DNA of 64,000 nt from Rhynchopus sp. YZ270_cl-10 (lineage: Eukaryota; Euglenozoa; Diplonemea; Diplonemida; Diplonemidae), in assembly GCA_964035575.1 (NCBI GenBank), contig OZ037879.1, positions 1,302,001-1,366,000 of the forward strand. Direction: 5' to 3'. Below, in pieces: positions 9,816 to 21,405 of the stretch. Made by a program: the position numbers and the translations under genes. The notes under the pieces were generated by a model. The model made no database searches. It worked only from the letters and a program-made list of their open reading frames with translations, and was not told where the DNA came from. Position 1 is the first letter of the stretch. Each line of letters opens with the position of its first letter.

Positions 9816-10927
9816 CAGAACCTCCAACCTTCCGAGAGGACGAATGTCAGCGCATGCTGCAGCTCATTGCCACAGGCCCGGGACGGCCTTCTGTCATTGT
9901 GGTGTCGGGGCCACGCGGCTGTGGGAAGAGCTGTTGTATACGGTGGTGCCTGGATGTGATGCAGTGCTCGTGTATCTGCCTGAAGCACTCATTGTCGAAG
10001 TCGCGCGCTGTGGACAGCGTTGTGTGGATCGAAGACACCGAGGACTGGTCGCCTGCAGCTGTCCTCAAGGTCTTCCTTGCACAGCAGAAGCGCGATGTGG
10101 ACGACCCTGACCGCAGAACAAACCTCATTCTTGAGTTCCGCCGTTACACCAACACGAAGAGCGCATGCAACTTGGGTGCTTTGTGGGCAACCATCTTCTC
10201 TGATTTGAAAGGAAACATGCCGGTACTTCCGGAGCACGCAGCACACCTCCAAGCGTTGGACACACTGCGTGCACACTTTGCGTGCCTCCCCGTAGTACCC
10301 ATCGCGATGCAGCACTACAGCATGCCGCAGATGCGCACCCTTGCGACACAGCTCGTTGCCTCTGCATCGACCGCAGCAGGCGTGCTTGAGGAGGAGGCAG
10401 GCTCCTTAGAGCGCTTTGTCCTGCGCCGCCTGGGAGTGTGCAACACCATGGGGCTGCTTGGTGACGGCACCCCCTCGCGCGGTGCGATGCTCAACACCAG
10501 TATGTGCACGGTGTCAACGATTCATGCTCTCATTGAAGAGGGGCGTGGTGCCTCTGTAGCGTCGGACTACATGACCAGTGGTGCAGCCGAGGACGCAGTG
10601 GATTTGTCTGTGGAGATCGCAAGCCAGCCGGCACACAACAAGAGTAAGAGAGTGCGGAAGAGTCTCAAGGTTGTGCAACCACGTGCCGGGGGGAACACTG
10701 TGGAGAGGATAGCCGAGTCTGCATCAAACGTCACAGCAGCACGCCCCCTCACGGCGCTCGCACTCCAGCTCTCTGGACAGAACCTAGGCATGGCCTCCGC
10801 CCTCAACCGCTCGGAGGCGCGCGGCAACGCAGTCCGCAAGCGAGGTGGCGCCTACAAGATCGCACACTCCTCCTCCCGCACACGAAGCGCACGGCTGGGG
10901 CTCATGGAGTTGCTTCCACCTGAATGA
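9812..10927 (+). CDS. P-loop ATPase, possibly RAD17/clamp-loader-like
   Basis: 371 aa. Residues 28-41 VIVVSGPRGCGKSC form a Walker A loop. SVVWIEDTED at about 70-79 looks like the Walker B form (hydrophobics then ED) seen in RAD17-type AAA+ proteins, and PVVPIAMQHYSMPQMRTL at about 156-173 could be the later conserved strand. RAD17 loads the 9-1-1 checkpoint clamp in the nucleus. The match is short, the arginine-finger region is not obvious, and the protein is shorter than usual RAD17. ORC- or RFC-like ATPases are alternatives. The C-terminal 120 residues are basic and look disordered (KSKRVRKSLK). Start chosen as the first ATG of the frame. Confidence 0.6.
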   Translation: MTEPPTFREDECQRMLQLIATGPGRPSVIVVSGPRGCGKSCCIRWCLDVMQCSCICLKHSLSKSRAVDSVVWIEDTEDWSPAAVLKVFLAQQKRDVDDPDRRTNLILEFRRYTNTKSACNLGALWATIFSDLKGNMPVLPEHAAHLQALDTLRAHFACLPVVPIAMQHYSMPQMRTLATQLVASASTAAGVLEEEAGSLERFVLRRLGVCNTMGLLGDGTPSRGAMLNTSMCTVSTIHALIEEGRGASVASDYMTSGAAEDAVDLSVEIASQPAHNKSKRVRKSLKVVQPRAGGNTVERIAESASNVTAARPLTALALQLSGQNLGMASALNRSEARGNAVRKRGGAYKIAHSSSRTRSARLGLMELLPPE

Positions 10928-11946
10928 AGGGGTAGGGTGGAAGGGGGTAAGGGGGACAAGGCATTTAGCTTCGTTCCTGAATATTTTTCTGCCAAAAAAA
11001 AGATGTGTTTTCTTGGCATTTGTTTTCTTGGCGAAAGGGCTGTTGTCCGATTTCCTGCAAGAGTGTTGCGCGAATGGTGTTTCTTCTTCCAGTTGTCTCC
11101 TATTAGTGATATTTGCAAATTGCTTCATCAGATAGGACGCTTTTCGAATATTTTTGGTGGTTTTTTTTGGGGTTGAATTCTCCACTTTCGTTCACGCTTT
11201 TGCTTCTTTCTCCTCAAACTCTTGTAGCATCAGCTGCCCGCAAGTCTTCCTCTTTTGCTGTTCTGGGTTCTTCTTCTTTGGTGCACCGATACTCCGTCTG
11301 ACCTAAGGGCAAGGTACCGCTGCCAAGATGCTTGCGGCACCGTCTCATTCTCCTCCTTGATGCCCTTCCATCGCCTTCCGCACGATCGCTGCGGGGGGCT
11401 TCGCTGAAGTCCTCCAGGTGCCAACGCATCCTCATCCCTGTCGTGTTCAGCATTGTCTGCAGAAATTGCACTTTGGTTTGGGTGCACAACGGTACTTCGG
11501 AAACGGATCAATACTCCCTTCGCACTGAGTGCGCCGTGTACGGCCTTTCTATCCGTTGCAGCGCCGTGTACGGCCTTTCTATCCGTTGCAGCGCCGTGTA
11601 CGGCCTTTCTATCCGTTGCAGCGCGGTGTACGGCCTTTCTATCCGTTGCAGCGCGGAAGGTGTCGTGTAAACACGAACAGTACCCCCGTCTTCCTGTCGC
11701 CCGATTTTCTCCAGTTGGGACTTCACTTTTGCATTTTGTTCTTTAATCGCCGCTGACGTCATGCACAACGTTTGAAGATTAGCAGTGGAGTATTGTGCGC
11801 TGTTGGGAGGATGGAGATGAGAGAGTAGACAGGTGGGAAAGGGAAGGGGGGCACGCAACGTTTTTTGTTTGCTACATCGTGCGCAAGTGCCACACCCGAC
11901 ACCACCGAACACAGGACATTAAGAAAGTTTACAAAACAACAACAAA
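10928..11946. other. Intergenic with a 30-bp tandem repeat
   Basis: About 1 kb. From about 11310 to 11660 the DNA is GC-richer and includes a 4-copy 30-bp repeat, but no ATG-started frame there looks like a real gene; a non-coding RNA is possible. The last 86 bases before the VDAC start are shared with the second VDAC copy. Confidence 0.6.
11531..11650 (+). repeat. Tandem repeat, 4 x 30 bp
   Basis: Unit starts GCGCCGTGTACGGCCTTTCT and ends ATCCGTTGCA. Copies are identical except one C-to-G change in the fourth unit. Because 30 is a multiple of 3 the repeat stays open in several frames on both strands, which creates spurious ORFs. Confidence 0.9.
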
Positions 11947-12972
11947 ATGGGAGTGAAATACGGAGACATCGGCAAGAAGAGCAACGATGTGTTTGAGGAC
12001 AAGTACTGGGCCGACAAGGTGAAGCTCCAGGTATGTCCACACGGCAGCACCACCACTCTACCCGCCACACCACACCACACAACAGGACAAGGCAGAGGGC
12101 GGAGACGACGTGCTCTCGATCCTCCCCCGCTACAACAAGGGGCTGGGAGTGAAGCTTGTGTACAAGTGGGCTGTGGCAGCTGTGACCGGCCTGAAGTATG
12201 TTGGGGCACACCACCCGCATTACACCACACCCCTACACCCTGACACCCACACCCTACCTGCGACCTCTAACATTACTGCCATCACCACCACGACTACAGG
12301 GCAGAGGCAATGTGCGAGATCACACAGAAGGCTGGTGTGGAGTCTGAGCTTGTGCTGTCGAAGGGACCGTTCAGCGCAACTGTGAAGAACGACGATGACA
12401 CGTCTGTGGAGGTGGCTGCGAAGGAGACGATTGCGGGGTTCAAGTCTGGCCTGAGCGCAAAGGCGGATGGGTTCAGCAAAGGCCCGAAGTTCTCGTTCGC
12501 AGGAAACACTGCGTACGAGCTTTCTCTGGACGCACTGACGCTGCAGGCGGGAGCGAAGGTGAAGTACGACTCGAAGGTGAAGCCCGAGGCAAGCGCAGCA
12601 CTGCTGGCGTCCTTCGGAGAGCTGTTCTTCAAGTGGGACGGGTCGAAGCCTGAGAAGACATTCTCGACGGCACTCCTGATCCCGGGACCGCGCTTCTTCG
12701 GATACGACCTGTCGTTCGCGAACCAGACGTCGCTGAAGAACGACATGGCGATCAACAACACCGCCGTGGCGGTGCAGGCACGCGCAAGCAAGGAGCTGAT
12801 GTACTGCGTCCAGCTCAACAAGGCGCTCTCCGCCAAGCCCGAGCCGGCTGTGTCTGTTGTTGTCTCCAACAAGCCCATTGCGGACTCGAAGGAGAGCATC
12901 AACATCACCGCCACCTGGAGCAGCACATCCAAGGGACAGGTCTACGGCCTTGTTGCCACACGCACCGCATGA
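11861..12972 (+). repeat. Segmental duplication, copy 1 (VDAC unit)
   Basis: 1112 bp that appear identical to 18026-19137: 86 bp of 5' flank, three exons and both introns. Identity stops exactly at the stop codon, after which the two 3' flanks are unrelated. On the left it fades in a T run after ACGCAAC. Confidence 0.9.
11947..12972 (+). CDS. VDAC: Mitochondrial porin VDAC, copy 1 (3 exons)
   Basis: Exons 11947-12030, 12086-12195 and 12300-12972; introns of 55 and 104 bp both start GTATGT and end in CAG. Joined, they give about 288 aa, the usual VDAC length. The N-terminus YGDIGKKSNDVFEDKY matches the amphipathic helix of VDACs (YADLGKSARDVF type). The rest alternates short polar and hydrophobic strands as in a 19-strand barrel. 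The protein forms the outer-membrane channel for ATP, ADP and other metabolites. The C-terminus TWSSTSKGQVYGLVATRTA lacks a strongly conserved family end. A second gene of the same sequence lies 6165 bp downstream. Confidence 0.88.
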
Positions 12973-13410
12973 ACTCCATTGTACCATCACACCGCGTGAA
13001 AGAAAAGGCCTTTCTGCAAACCCCTTTTCTTTTGGTTTTTTATTTTGGCTTTTTTTATATTGTGTTTTTTCGTGTTTCTTTTTTGTCTCTTCAACATTAT
13101 ATGGACTTTTTTAGGATGTGTTTTCTACCCCCGGGTCCCCCCACACTGGCGGGGCCTTAGGGCCTTGCCCGAGGCCTCCATTTTCCCCTCATTCCACAGC
13201 AAAGACCCCCCCTCCCTTTCCTCCTTTTTTTTCATACCCCCATTCTCCATTCCCCTTTTCACCTGACACCTCCAATCAGTATTTTTAGGTGACATCTTAG
13301 AAGCTTTCCTATTCATTCTCCCGTTGGTTCTGTTCACATTACACCAAACCACGTCTACCCCCACCCAGAAAGCCAAACCTACACAAGGCGCACAAGGCCA
13401 TGCCACGATC
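12973..13410. other. Intergenic, T/C-rich, no gene seen
   Basis: 438 bp of pyrimidine-rich spacer between VDAC copy 1 and the next start; nothing else recognisable. Confidence 0.7.
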
Positions 13411-16400
13411 ATGAGTAACATCGAGAATGATGTCCTCCAGAGTCGAACCTTCTCCCCCACGTTGCATGCCGAGACCTTGGCAGGCCCCTTGCAGGAACCT
13501 TGGGTGCATGCGAACCCTGCTTTGCACCGTCGGAGGAAACGTTCTGTGTGGCATACTGGTGGCAGGGTGCACGCGACCCTCAACCACACCTCGTCTGTGC
13601 TCCCCGAAGCGCACCTCCGTCTGTTCGACACTGACAACGAGATCACCGTGCATGAGGAAGAGAGCGACGTGGTTGCCGCCCTGCTTGCCCCGCTTGGGTG
13701 TAATGAGATCCCGAAGCCGAGCCTTCCCCATGAGGAGCGTATGCACCACCTCTACGAAGCACTGCACCTCGAGTCGCTGAGGCCCTGCGCGTATTTGGAC
13801 GAAGACCTGCTGCCGGAGCTTGCACAGCAGCGGGTGTGGAGGCCGCATGAGAAGGGCATTGCAGTGCGTCTGCTGCAGCAGCTTGGTGCAGACTACGGGG
13901 CGCTGCATGATCTCTTCCTGCAGCACCACTCCTTGTATTCGCATGAGTTCGTGCGTTTAGTGTCGCGTCTGATACGCCGTCTGGAGACTGTGGGCACGGT
14001 GCCCAAGGAATGGGCAAATGAAGCCCCCTTAGGCTCTGCCTTCCAGAAAGGTGCTGCAAGCAGTGCTGCAAATAAAGCGCGTGTAGGCGAGGTGGAGAGC
14101 GACCTTGTCTCGACATGGTATGAGCTGAGTGCAGCGCGTCCCAACTCCATGCAGTCGCTCGACTACTTCGCGCAGGATGAGGTCATGCACTGGGCCCTGG
14201 CGCATCTCTTCTGTGCAGTCGACACTGCCTCGTGTGGCAGCATTACCTGGTCAGATATGTCCGTCTTCCTGACCGACCTGCTCCACGCAGTGTCGGAGCC
14301 GCCACCGCCACAGTACCGTAGGTACACCCCTGTGCAGGTCAATGCGCCCGAGCTGAAGGTGAGCGGCATCGCGCGTGCGTCGTTCTCAGAGTCGTTGCAG
14401 CGTGTGCTCTGTATGGGGCACGACAACGTGTGCCGCATCGTGGACCCCTCCAAGCTGTCGCGTGTGATCCAGACGTACCCATACCACCCCTCGCAGGGCA
14501 CCGTGCTCGACATGCATCTCATGGAGAGCAGTTCAGGGGGGTACCACTACTCGCGGCTGGCGACTGCGTCTGCGGACTGCACAGTGCGGGTGTACGACCT
14601 GGGGTCGACGTTGTTGCAGACGTCGGAGGTGTTCCCACTGACGCAGACGCAGCTGCACTACGACTCGCGTCTGGGCATTCTGTTCTGTGGCGGGCGTGAC
14701 GGGAAGATCTCGCTGCTGTCGCTGCCCGATACGGAGCGGCGCTGCTGCAACGTGACGCACCTTACGCACCACAGCAACCCGGTGACGTCGTTCATCTCCT
14801 TGCCAGGGTCGCAGCTTCTCTCAACAGCGCTGGAGCCGCACATCAGCGTCTCGAACCTCGCGACCCTGCAGGTGATCTCCACCTTCAAAGGCCACGAGCG
14901 TGGCGTCTTCTCCACAACACACTCGCCCCTCTACAACCTCATCGGCAGCGCAGGCTACGAACTCGACCCCTTCGTCTGGGTCACAAACGTGAGCACCTTC
15001 AAGCCCTTTGTGCTGAAGAGCCTAGAGCCGCACACAGCACGCATAGCAAAGGTGCATATGGTGTCGGGCACGCCGGAGATGATATCGCTGGACTTCAAGG
15101 GGACGCTTAAGGTGTGCTTGTTGACTTCTTTTCTTCACACCACACCACACACACACCACAGGTCTGGGACATCCGCATGATGAGCGACGTGTACTCCGTG
15201 CAGTGCTGCCCGCGTCTGCTTAACAAGAACATCGGTGTTGACTCGCCTGAACGCTTCCGTGACTTTGCTTACTACTCCAAGGAGCGGCGCATCTTGACTG
15301 CAGGTGGCCTAGTCGCACGCATGGTGCGTGGTGTGCCACGTGGCGGCGTGCACTCTGTGTTCTCCATCCAGTATGAGAAGCTGCAGGTCAAGGAGAAGGG
15401 GCGGACTGAGGAGCATGAGGTGGTGTGCGTCGTTGTGCTCCCGGGGAAGCGAGCGTTCCTGACTGCAAGCGGCACGCACTGCACGTTGTGGGGCGCCACG
15501 GGCCGGCGCGAGCAGACGCTGTTCTCCTGCAGCAACAAGATCAGCGCAATGTGCACCGTGCGCGAGGAGCGTGTGTACACAGGTCTCTGCGACGGCGTCA
15601 TTGTCGTCAACCTCGTTGAGACGGGCGCAGAGGTCGTGCGTCTCACACACCACAGACTCTCTGTCACGCTTCTGCTGTGGGTGCCGGGCGACACGGAGAT
15701 GGTGCTCTCAAGCGAATACTACGGACACGCCTCGTTCATCCTCAACGCAGACGCGACACCGGACCGCATCAGCATCGAACAGCCCCGTGTCGACAACATC
15801 AAGGTCGACGCCCTCACCGCCTGCTGCGACTGCGCAGAAGACAACCACCTCTTCATAGGCGAGCCCAGCAACACAGTCTCCGTCTGGCGCGGGTCCGGCA
15901 GCAGCTACCAACGGTTGTGCACCTGCGTGGACTTCCCCTCGGAGGCACTCCCCGTGTGCATCACCTCCTTCCGATACGACACGCGCATCCACTTCGTTGT
16001 CTCCGACACCTGCGGGGGGCTGCACCTCTGGGAGGCCTCAGGGGCAAAGGTCGTAAGCTGGGTGGGCCACACCCCTAAGGGCGCTGCTACGTCCCCACAC
16101 TGCACCGCCTTGCACTACGAGCCTGCACTCTGTCTTCTGTACTGTGGCGACGACCGTGGTTACGTCTCCATCGTCGACCTAGGACCCACCCTGAGGTACA
16201 CCGAAGCAGACGCCAGACCTGCGAAACAATACCACGCAGTGTTCGACCAACCGAGACGCGGGCATGTGTCGAATGGACAGTCCGTTGACACGCGAAGTGC
16301 CTCGCTGCGACCGGTGCCGCTGATCATCAACTTCTGGCGCGCGCACAGTGGTGTGTGTACCTCGCTGTGCTGCACACCTGGCACACGGTGCATTGTCACC

Positions 16401-17792
16401 GCCTCTGCGGACTGCTGTGTGAAGTTCTTCTCCCTCTGGGGCCGGCTGCTTGGTGTGCTCAGCAGAAAGCCTGCACCGGCAGGGGACGACAACGTTGCTG
16501 ACATCTTCCACAAACTCAAATTTGGTGCAGCAAAGGGGGTGCGATACCTTGGCACACGCGGCCCCCTTGCAGGCAACCTGGAGGGCCTCCTTGACTGGGA
16601 CTACGACCCGCAGGCCGACGACAGCCCACACTTTACAGATTCCGAGACGACACCAACACGCCCATATGAGGACGTGCCGCTTCCCTGGGGCAGTGCTGAC
16701 TTCGGCCGTGCTGGCGGCTTCTCAGACCATCTCGACATTGTGTGTGGTCTGGGCAAGCCTGCGAGGCAGGAGTCCATCGCAGACTCTGTCGCCACCTCGC
16801 GTCACGACACCAAGGAGGGGGGTCTGATGCGGAGCCCTACGGTGCGGCGTGACATGGGTTGTGATGGTCGTGGTCGTGGTGATCGTGGTGGCGGTGTGCA
16901 CCTGGCGGCAAAGCTGCGATCGCCGCCCCTAGTGATGCGCTTCCCCCTGCACAGAGAGGTGAAAGAGGTCCGCGCTGCAGGGAGTGCTCCGACCCCAACT
17001 GTGGTGATTCTGTCAGTAGCTGCAACGACTCTGATTGTGACAGTCTCTGCAAAGCAGGGTCCACAGCTGTCCCTTAAGGAACGGCGCACCGAGTTGCTGC
17101 ATCAGGTCCTGCAGCAGCTTGGTTCTCCTCGGCTCAGATCTGATGATGTTTCTGTACGTACTGTAGCGGACTTCCAGCGGAAAGACCCTATGAACGCACA
17201 TACCACAGGGGTTTGCAACAGCTTCAGCCGTCCTACGGCTTTGGTTGCGCACCCACAGCCAGACCTACTGCAGCAGGAGAAGATCGAGGCGAGCCAGGTG
17301 GTGCTCAAGCCGTGGTTGAAGAAGGCGCTCAAATCCTTGGGTCGCGTCTCGACTGCGCAGGCACTGCCGGTGTTTGCTTCGCCGGTTGTGGAGGAGGAGG
17401 AGGAGGAGGTGGCGCAGTTGTGTTTGGGTGAGCCGCAGGCGAAGGAGGTGGGGTGCGAGGAGGACGATGGGGTGTGTGTTGGGCTGCAGCTTGCGGCACG
17501 GCTGGCGAGGGAGAGCAAGCGTCCCGAGGCGTACACAGTGCCGCTGCGCTACGGTGCCTTTGTGCTGCTAGTGGTCGGGCTTGTCGTGCCGTCGGTAGTG
17601 CTGCTCGAAGTTCTCGATCGTAGACGACGCTTTCACAAAAGGTTCAAAGCACCCAGCGCTTGCCACCCCCTCCTCCGCATCCAAGACGAAGACCACACAC
17701 CCTGCCCCATCACAGTACCCAAAGGGCGCCACGCAGGCGACCTCCCCGTCTGCGTCAAGCTCCCTTCGCGTTCAAAGCGTAAGCAGACGTGA
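13411..17792 (+). CDS. EF-hand plus WD40 protein, WDR49/CFAP337-like (2 exons)
   Basis: Exons 13411-15111 and 15162-17792. The 50-bp intron (GTGTGC...CACCACAG) interrupts the WD motif LKVWDIR, which confirms the join. Product about 1443 aa. At residues about 267-285, FCAVDTASCGSITWSDMSVF fits an EF-hand loop and its helix, the arrangement of the WDR49/CFAP337 family of ciliary proteins. WD40 blades follow (TASADCTVRVYD, LKVWDIR, VTASADCCVKFFS and others), about 10-14 in all. CFAP337 is a doublet or radial-spoke-associated axoneme protein, so a flagellar role is likely. Unusual points are a glutamate run near residue 1309 and a hydrophobic stretch near 1361-1385 that could span a membrane. An in-frame ATG at 13324 would add 29 residues; I prefer 13411. 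Flanked by the two VDAC copies. Confidence 0.75.
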
Positions 17793-18111
17793 GGTGTGCC
17801 TGGTGGTCGCCACTGTGTAGTTCGCGGGTCTGTGTGGTTCGCATGTTTAGTTTTTGTTTTTGAAAGGTTGTTGCCCCGCTCTTCACAGGGCAGGGTGCCT
17901 TTTCCTCTAACTGCTTGCTTTTCTTAAGTGTGTTTTGTTGGGTTGTAACGAAACGACTCAGAACGAGACAGATTATTGCCCTGTGGTCATCCTATCTCAC
18001 ACATATTCGTGGGGAACGCAACTTTTTTTTTGTTTGCTACATCGTGCGCAAGTGCCACACCCGACACCACCGAACACAGGACATTAAGAAAGTTTACAAA
18101 ACAACAACAAA
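17793..18111. other. Intergenic between WD40 gene and VDAC copy 2
   Basis: Unique sequence to about 18015, then the shared VDAC 5' flank with a longer T run (nine T) than in copy 1. Confidence 0.7.
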
Positions 18112-19137
18112 ATGGGAGTGAAATACGGAGACATCGGCAAGAAGAGCAACGATGTGTTTGAGGACAAGTACTGGGCCGACAAGGTGAAGCTCCAGGTATG
18201 TCCACACGGCAGCACCACCACTCTACCCGCCACACCACACCACACAACAGGACAAGGCAGAGGGCGGAGACGACGTGCTCTCGATCCTCCCCCGCTACAA
18301 CAAGGGGCTGGGAGTGAAGCTTGTGTACAAGTGGGCTGTGGCAGCTGTGACCGGCCTGAAGTATGTTGGGGCACACCACCCGCATTACACCACACCCCTA
18401 CACCCTGACACCCACACCCTACCTGCGACCTCTAACATTACTGCCATCACCACCACGACTACAGGGCAGAGGCAATGTGCGAGATCACACAGAAGGCTGG
18501 TGTGGAGTCTGAGCTTGTGCTGTCGAAGGGACCGTTCAGCGCAACTGTGAAGAACGACGATGACACGTCTGTGGAGGTGGCTGCGAAGGAGACGATTGCG
18601 GGGTTCAAGTCTGGCCTGAGCGCAAAGGCGGATGGGTTCAGCAAAGGCCCGAAGTTCTCGTTCGCAGGAAACACTGCGTACGAGCTTTCTCTGGACGCAC
18701 TGACGCTGCAGGCGGGAGCGAAGGTGAAGTACGACTCGAAGGTGAAGCCCGAGGCAAGCGCAGCACTGCTGGCGTCCTTCGGAGAGCTGTTCTTCAAGTG
18801 GGACGGGTCGAAGCCTGAGAAGACATTCTCGACGGCACTCCTGATCCCGGGACCGCGCTTCTTCGGATACGACCTGTCGTTCGCGAACCAGACGTCGCTG
18901 AAGAACGACATGGCGATCAACAACACCGCCGTGGCGGTGCAGGCACGCGCAAGCAAGGAGCTGATGTACTGCGTCCAGCTCAACAAGGCGCTCTCCGCCA
19001 AGCCCGAGCCGGCTGTGTCTGTTGTTGTCTCCAACAAGCCCATTGCGGACTCGAAGGAGAGCATCAACATCACCGCCACCTGGAGCAGCACATCCAAGGG
19101 ACAGGTCTACGGCCTTGTTGCCACACGCACCGCATGA
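18026..19137 (+). repeat. Segmental duplication, copy 2 (VDAC unit)
   Basis: Appears identical to 11861-12972, offset 6165 bp. See copy 1 for boundaries. Confidence 0.9.
18112..19137 (+). CDS. VDAC: Mitochondrial porin VDAC, copy 2 (3 exons)
   Basis: Exons 18112-18195, 18251-18360 and 18465-19137. The encoded protein is the same as copy 1, and the translations of the other frames and of the antisense strand also match, so the DNA agrees at silent and intronic sites too. Function as for copy 1. Retained introns exclude a retrocopy. Recent duplication or strong gene conversion are the likely causes; an assembly artefact is possible but the unique flanks on both sides argue against it. The 3' flank differs from copy 1 right after the TGA, so the two mRNAs would carry different 3' UTRs. 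Confidence 0.88.
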
Positions 19138-20448
19138 GCCCTTCACCACCTATAGACATAAGCTCCTCCACGCTGCTCCGTGCAAAGCGGCCCGCTTCGC
19201 ATAAGCTTTGTTGTGTTTAGCTATTTTGCAACGCTGTTGCGTCTGAGTCTCTCCTTTAGCAACCCGAGTGTCAAGAGAAGCCCTTTGTTTCTGTATAGTC
19301 TGCAAGGCAGGTGACTGTGCTGTGCGATCTTTGTACCCTTGCAACAGAATGCGGATGGGTCCACCCAGAAGGATTCTTTGCGAGCGACCGTGTGCCATAT
19401 CACCTGAAAAAGCAAAACAAAAATACGAGCCAAAAAAAAAGCAGTAATACCAATGAGAACGATAGCAGAGGAAGGAGAAGAAATTTACAAAAAACAACAA
19501 GTTTTTTTTTTATTTTTTGGGGACAACAAAGTTACAAGTTACAAAAGTTACAAAACGGGGGGGGAAAATACAAGCTAATGATATACGTATAGTGGTAGAG
19601 GACTCCCGCCACGGCGCCTTGCACTCATATGACAACCACGTTTTGTAAAACAAAATTCAAAAAGGAAAAAATAGCCAATTTTTAAAATAGAAACAAGTCC
19701 CCCTCCTATTAGTGATTAGTGCGTGCTCTCCGTCGTCATGCACCTTGATTGTTTGTTTGTTTGCTTTTTCTCTTTTTGTTGTGTTCAGTTCCATTCTCCA
19801 TTCAAAACAAAAAGTATATATCCCCCCTCCGCCCCTCCGCCCCCTGCGAACTAGCGAGAAACACCCCAAACCTTATAAAGGCATCGCTACCTCGCAAAAC
19901 AAAAGAACAACACATACGTGGGGATGGTTTTTGTTTACAGTCACAATAGAGCATTTCAAGCCACGCTGTATTTCCATATCATCCGAGGGAGTCATCCATT
20001 TGGCGCACCGGGGCTTACTCCTTATAGGCTATACCGTTGTTCAATTATACCATTCACACTATGCCATGCTCATGTGTGCATGAGACGATGTGCCTCTGCT
20101 TGCATACTCTGGACACGGGGAGCTTGTCCATTCCGCAGAAAACAAGGAATTCACAGCTTAATGCAATGCACGTCGAACGATCCTCTCCACAGCACAGCCT
20201 AGGTTGAGCAGCTCATCTCGGTACTACCGCCATTGCGCTGTGTCGTATCGTACAGAGTTCAGAGTATGGCCCTCTCTCTCTCCTCTCGCTAGAGGCGAAA
20301 AACGGAAACTCTAGACCCAACTGTGCAAGGGAATATACAACTTCCTACAGTGTCGCAACGTTTTGAATCCCTACCCCCCAACAAACATATCCAGGGGTAC
20401 AAACTTTATTACCTCCCCACCCTTTTGCTGCTTCCCCACCCTTTTCCA
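19138..20448. other. Intergenic, 1.3 kb, no gene seen
   Basis: Mixed A/T-rich sequence with short AGTTACAA repeats near 19530. A stretch near 19590 resembles the 5' half of a tRNA but has no matching T arm. No coding signal. Pyrimidine tracts precede the next start. Confidence 0.6.
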
Positions 20449-21405
20449 ATGGATGTGACAGACTCCGTCTCTGTGGTGTGTGGTGGCTTCAACCTTGCGT
20501 ACAAACGCTGGACTCCGAGGGACGGGGCCGTGCCTTGGAAGCGTGTGATGTGCTATCCGGGGTGGTTGGACAATGCGGGATCGTTCGACAATTTGGCGGC
20601 AGTTCTTGTGCGCGAAGGATGGGACGTGGCGTGCCCTGACCCACCAGGGTGTGGGCGTTCGCAGCACCTCCCGCCATATGCACAGTATGCTGACTATGAT
20701 GAGATCCCGATGATCCTTGGGCTTGCAGACAACCTCGGATGGACAACAGGGCCAAAGATTGTGGTCTGCGGCCACTCCCGTGGTGGTGGGGTCTCAACAG
20801 GGTTTGCCTGCGCCTTCCCGCATATTGTGAAGTATCTTTTTGTTGTTGAAAATGGGTTGTGCGCAATGAACGGCGCGTACCCTACAATGTACAATAAGTC
20901 GCCAGGAAACTGTATCAGAAAATCAGTCTATTGGGACAAACGGAACAGCGAAAGGGAGCCGCGTATTTTTGATAAATTCGACGATATTGTGAAGGCGAGT
21001 GTGAGCAATCCGATGTTCCCCAAGACAGAGGAGAGTGCGCGCAACATCACCAGGCGGCATGTAGTGGAGCTTCCCGACGGACGCTGGCAATACTCTCACG
21101 ACGTACGGACGTACGGCCAGCAGCAGCGTCTGTACTGCTCCCCGCATCACCTCAACCAGGTGGCAGAGGAGATTGAGTGCCCCGTCACGCTCATCATCGC
21201 GGACTACATCCCCTTCCGTCTTACACCCGACGTCAAGAAGAACCTAGAACACAGAATGACGCTCCACAAAGACCTCACCATCCAGCGTGTCAAGGGAGCA
21301 CACCACGTCCACACAGACGACGCAGAAGAGACGTTCCGTGCAATGAAGGCAGGCCTCGACCAGGCTGAAGGATGCCAGGATATGTGTCATGAGGCAAAGC
21401 TCTGA
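20449..21405 (+). CDS. Alpha/beta hydrolase, SERHL-like
   Basis: 318 aa from the ATG at 20449. The frame is open upstream to 20323 but that part lies in pyrimidine-rich leader. The fold is typical: RVMCYPGWLDNAGSFDNLAA (oxyanion strand and helix), DPPGCGRS, the nucleophile elbow GHSRGG with Ser110, an acid expected in the IIADYIPF strand region, and a late histidine in KGAHHVHTD (H285/H286). This order matches serine-hydrolase-like proteins (SERHL) and related peroxisomal or cytosolic esterases. The C-terminus reads EAKL, close to but not a clear PTS1 peroxisome signal. The substrate is unknown. Confidence 0.8.
   Translation: MDVTDSVSVVCGGFNLAYKRWTPRDGAVPWKRVMCYPGWLDNAGSFDNLAAVLVREGWDVACPDPPGCGRSQHLPPYAQYADYDEIPMILGLADNLGWTTGPKIVVCGHSRGGGVSTGFACAFPHIVKYLFVVENGLCAMNGAYPTMYNKSPGNCIRKSVYWDKRNSEREPRIFDKFDDIVKASVSNPMFPKTEESARNITRRHVVELPDGRWQYSHDVRTYGQQQRLYCSPHHLNQVAEEIECPVTLIIADYIPFRLTPDVKKNLEHRMTLHKDLTIQRVKGAHHVHTDDAEETFRAMKAGLDQAEGCQDMCHEAKL

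Noticed and set aside
11531-11650. CRISPR array
   Set aside because: The repeats abut without spacers and the genome is eukaryotic.
11332-11670. 112-codon ORF with a ten-residue repeat
   Set aside because: It needs a non-ATG start and is a by-product of the 30-bp repeat, open in several frames.
12220-12990. 256-codon ORF on the - strand
   Set aside because: Antisense of VDAC exon 3; it recurs at the second copy for the same reason.
19585-19660. Possible tRNA (GTATAGTGGTAGAGGACTCC)
   Set aside because: Resembles a D arm but no T-arm GGTTCRA sequence or acceptor pairing follows.
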